From Sulfurospirillaceae bacterium (GTDB lineage: Bacteria; Campylobacterota; Campylobacteria; Campylobacterales; Sulfurospirillaceae), in the NCBI GenBank assembly GCA_028684065.1, contig JAQUGO010000001.1, positions 186,001 through 250,000 on the forward strand: DNA of 64,000 nucleotides, read 5' to 3'. The notes beneath the pieces were generated by a model. The model was given only the letters and a program-made list of their open reading frames with translations. It was not told the origin of the DNA and did no database searches. Shown here in pieces: positions 63,521 through 64,000 of this stretch; the first letter of the stretch is position 1; the number at the start of each line of letters is the position of its first letter. A program made the position numbers and the translations under genes.

Positions 63521-63603
63521 TGAGTGTAGAAGCAATTTCATATACTGCCTTTTCACTTCTTCTCATTCTTTCTTTATCTTTAAAATTTTATATTTTCAAA
63601 TAA
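63520..63603 (+). CDS. 27-residue membrane ORF
   Basis: The ATG shares its A with the preceding TAA (TAATG), a typical coupled start. The frame encodes 27 residues, nearly all one hydrophobic helix ([20 protein letters not shown] at the end). It stops 13 bp before apt. It is probably a translated mini-protein in the rpiB-apt operon. No family is recognised. Confidence 0.5.
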   Translation: MSVEAISYTAFSLLLILSLSLKFYIFK

Positions 63604-63616
63604 CAAAGGTTATTGT

Positions 63617-64000
63617 ATGCAGACACTTAGTAATGAAGACAAAAACTATTTATTAAACTCTATTCGAGAGGTTGAAGATTTTCCAAAACCGGGTATTAAG
63701 TTTAAAGACATCACGACGCTTTTGGGTAATAAAAAAGCCTTTCATCTTTTAATGGATCACCTAGTAGCCCGCTATAAAGATCAAGAAATCGATTATATAG
63801 CAGGTATTGAAAGCCGTGGTTTTATTTTTGGAGCGGCATTGGCTGCTTTACTCAAAACACGTTTTGTTCCAATTCGAAAACCAGGTAAATTACCTTATAC
63901 AACCATTAGTGAAAAATATTCATTAGAATATGGCGTAGATGAAGTAACCATTCATATAGATGCATTTTCAATGCCGAACAATTCAAAACCAAAAGTGCTT
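63617..64000 (+). CDS. apt: adenine phosphoribosyltransferase (3' end outside window)
   Basis: The first 128 residues of Apt are present and the gene continues past the right edge. Landmarks are [34 protein letters not shown] and [11 protein letters not shown]. It salvages adenine to AMP using PRPP. AAAGG precedes the ATG. The segment after [14 protein letters not shown] should lead to the PRPP-binding loop outside the window. Confidence 0.95.
   Translation, partial: MQTLSNEDKNYLLNSIREVEDFPKPGIKFKDITTLLGNKKAFHLLMDHLVARYKDQEIDYIAGIESRGFIFGAALAALLKTRFVPIRKPGKLPYTTISEKYSLEYGVDEVTIHIDAFSMPNNSKPKVL

Overview
This looks like a chromosomal window from an A+T-rich member of the Campylobacterota, most likely Sulfurospirillum or a close relative. 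The evidence is gene content and gene order as I know them from Campylobacter: rpsF-ssb-rpsR beside lon-bamD-fliW, hemL-cytochrome-folD-lepB, and the futalosine-pathway gene mqnC. The genus is inferred, not proven. I see no rRNA, insertion sequence, CRISPR array or intact prophage. Most of the window is housekeeping DNA, with two accessory islands.

Layout. 1-1200: the 5' part of ribBA on the minus strand, then a tRNA-fMet/tRNA-Gln pair behind a consensus promoter. 1390-6560: a MarR regulator, YceI, a pirin, a Bcr/CflA-type exporter, a ClC-type chloride transporter and a YbaK deacylase. 6690-16171: a signalling island with two paralogous histidine kinases, a REC-GGDEF-EAL protein, a divergent OmpR-type regulator, a REC-PAS protein and a beta-propeller/alpha-helical protein. 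16393-24067: cyclophilin, a BASS-type transporter, an S24-type repressor with a divergent small ORF, DedA, a SYLF protein, an ABC exporter, RNase Y and 5-formyl-THF cyclo-ligase. 24133-27922: a TlpA-like lipoprotein, FtsY, RadA, FliL and AcpS. 27899-37984 (minus): ThiS, MidA, a TolC-like protein, ArgD, a TRIC/UPF0126 protein, RuvX, a second YbaK, TauE, DprA, a polysaccharide deacetylase, MinE, MinD and IlvC. 38146-47008: HDOD, RNase R, HolA, RpsF, SSB, RpsR, Lon, BamD and FliW. 47074-52980: a locus with one large secreted protein and three minor pseudopilins. 53071-64000: HPF, RecG, an M16-like protein, MqnC, two small membrane proteins, HemL, a cytochrome c, FolD, LepB, an M50 protease, RpiB, two small membrane ORFs and the start of apt.

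Two islands deserve attention. In the signalling island, hexamers close to GCAACA repeat at exact 11-bp intervals upstream of both the kinase operon and the REC-PAS/propeller operon. In both places they sit exactly 9 bp before a -10 element. This suggests that the OmpR-type regulator encoded between the two operons controls both.

In the pseudopilin locus, the 1291-residue secreted protein has 26 bacterial N-glycosylation sequons (D-x-N-x-S/T) by my manual count. The three pseudopilins add 14 more. This points to a heavily glycosylated surface or secreted assembly. A palindrome, TTTACATGTAAA, also recurs through the window and forms the core of at least two terminator-like hairpins.
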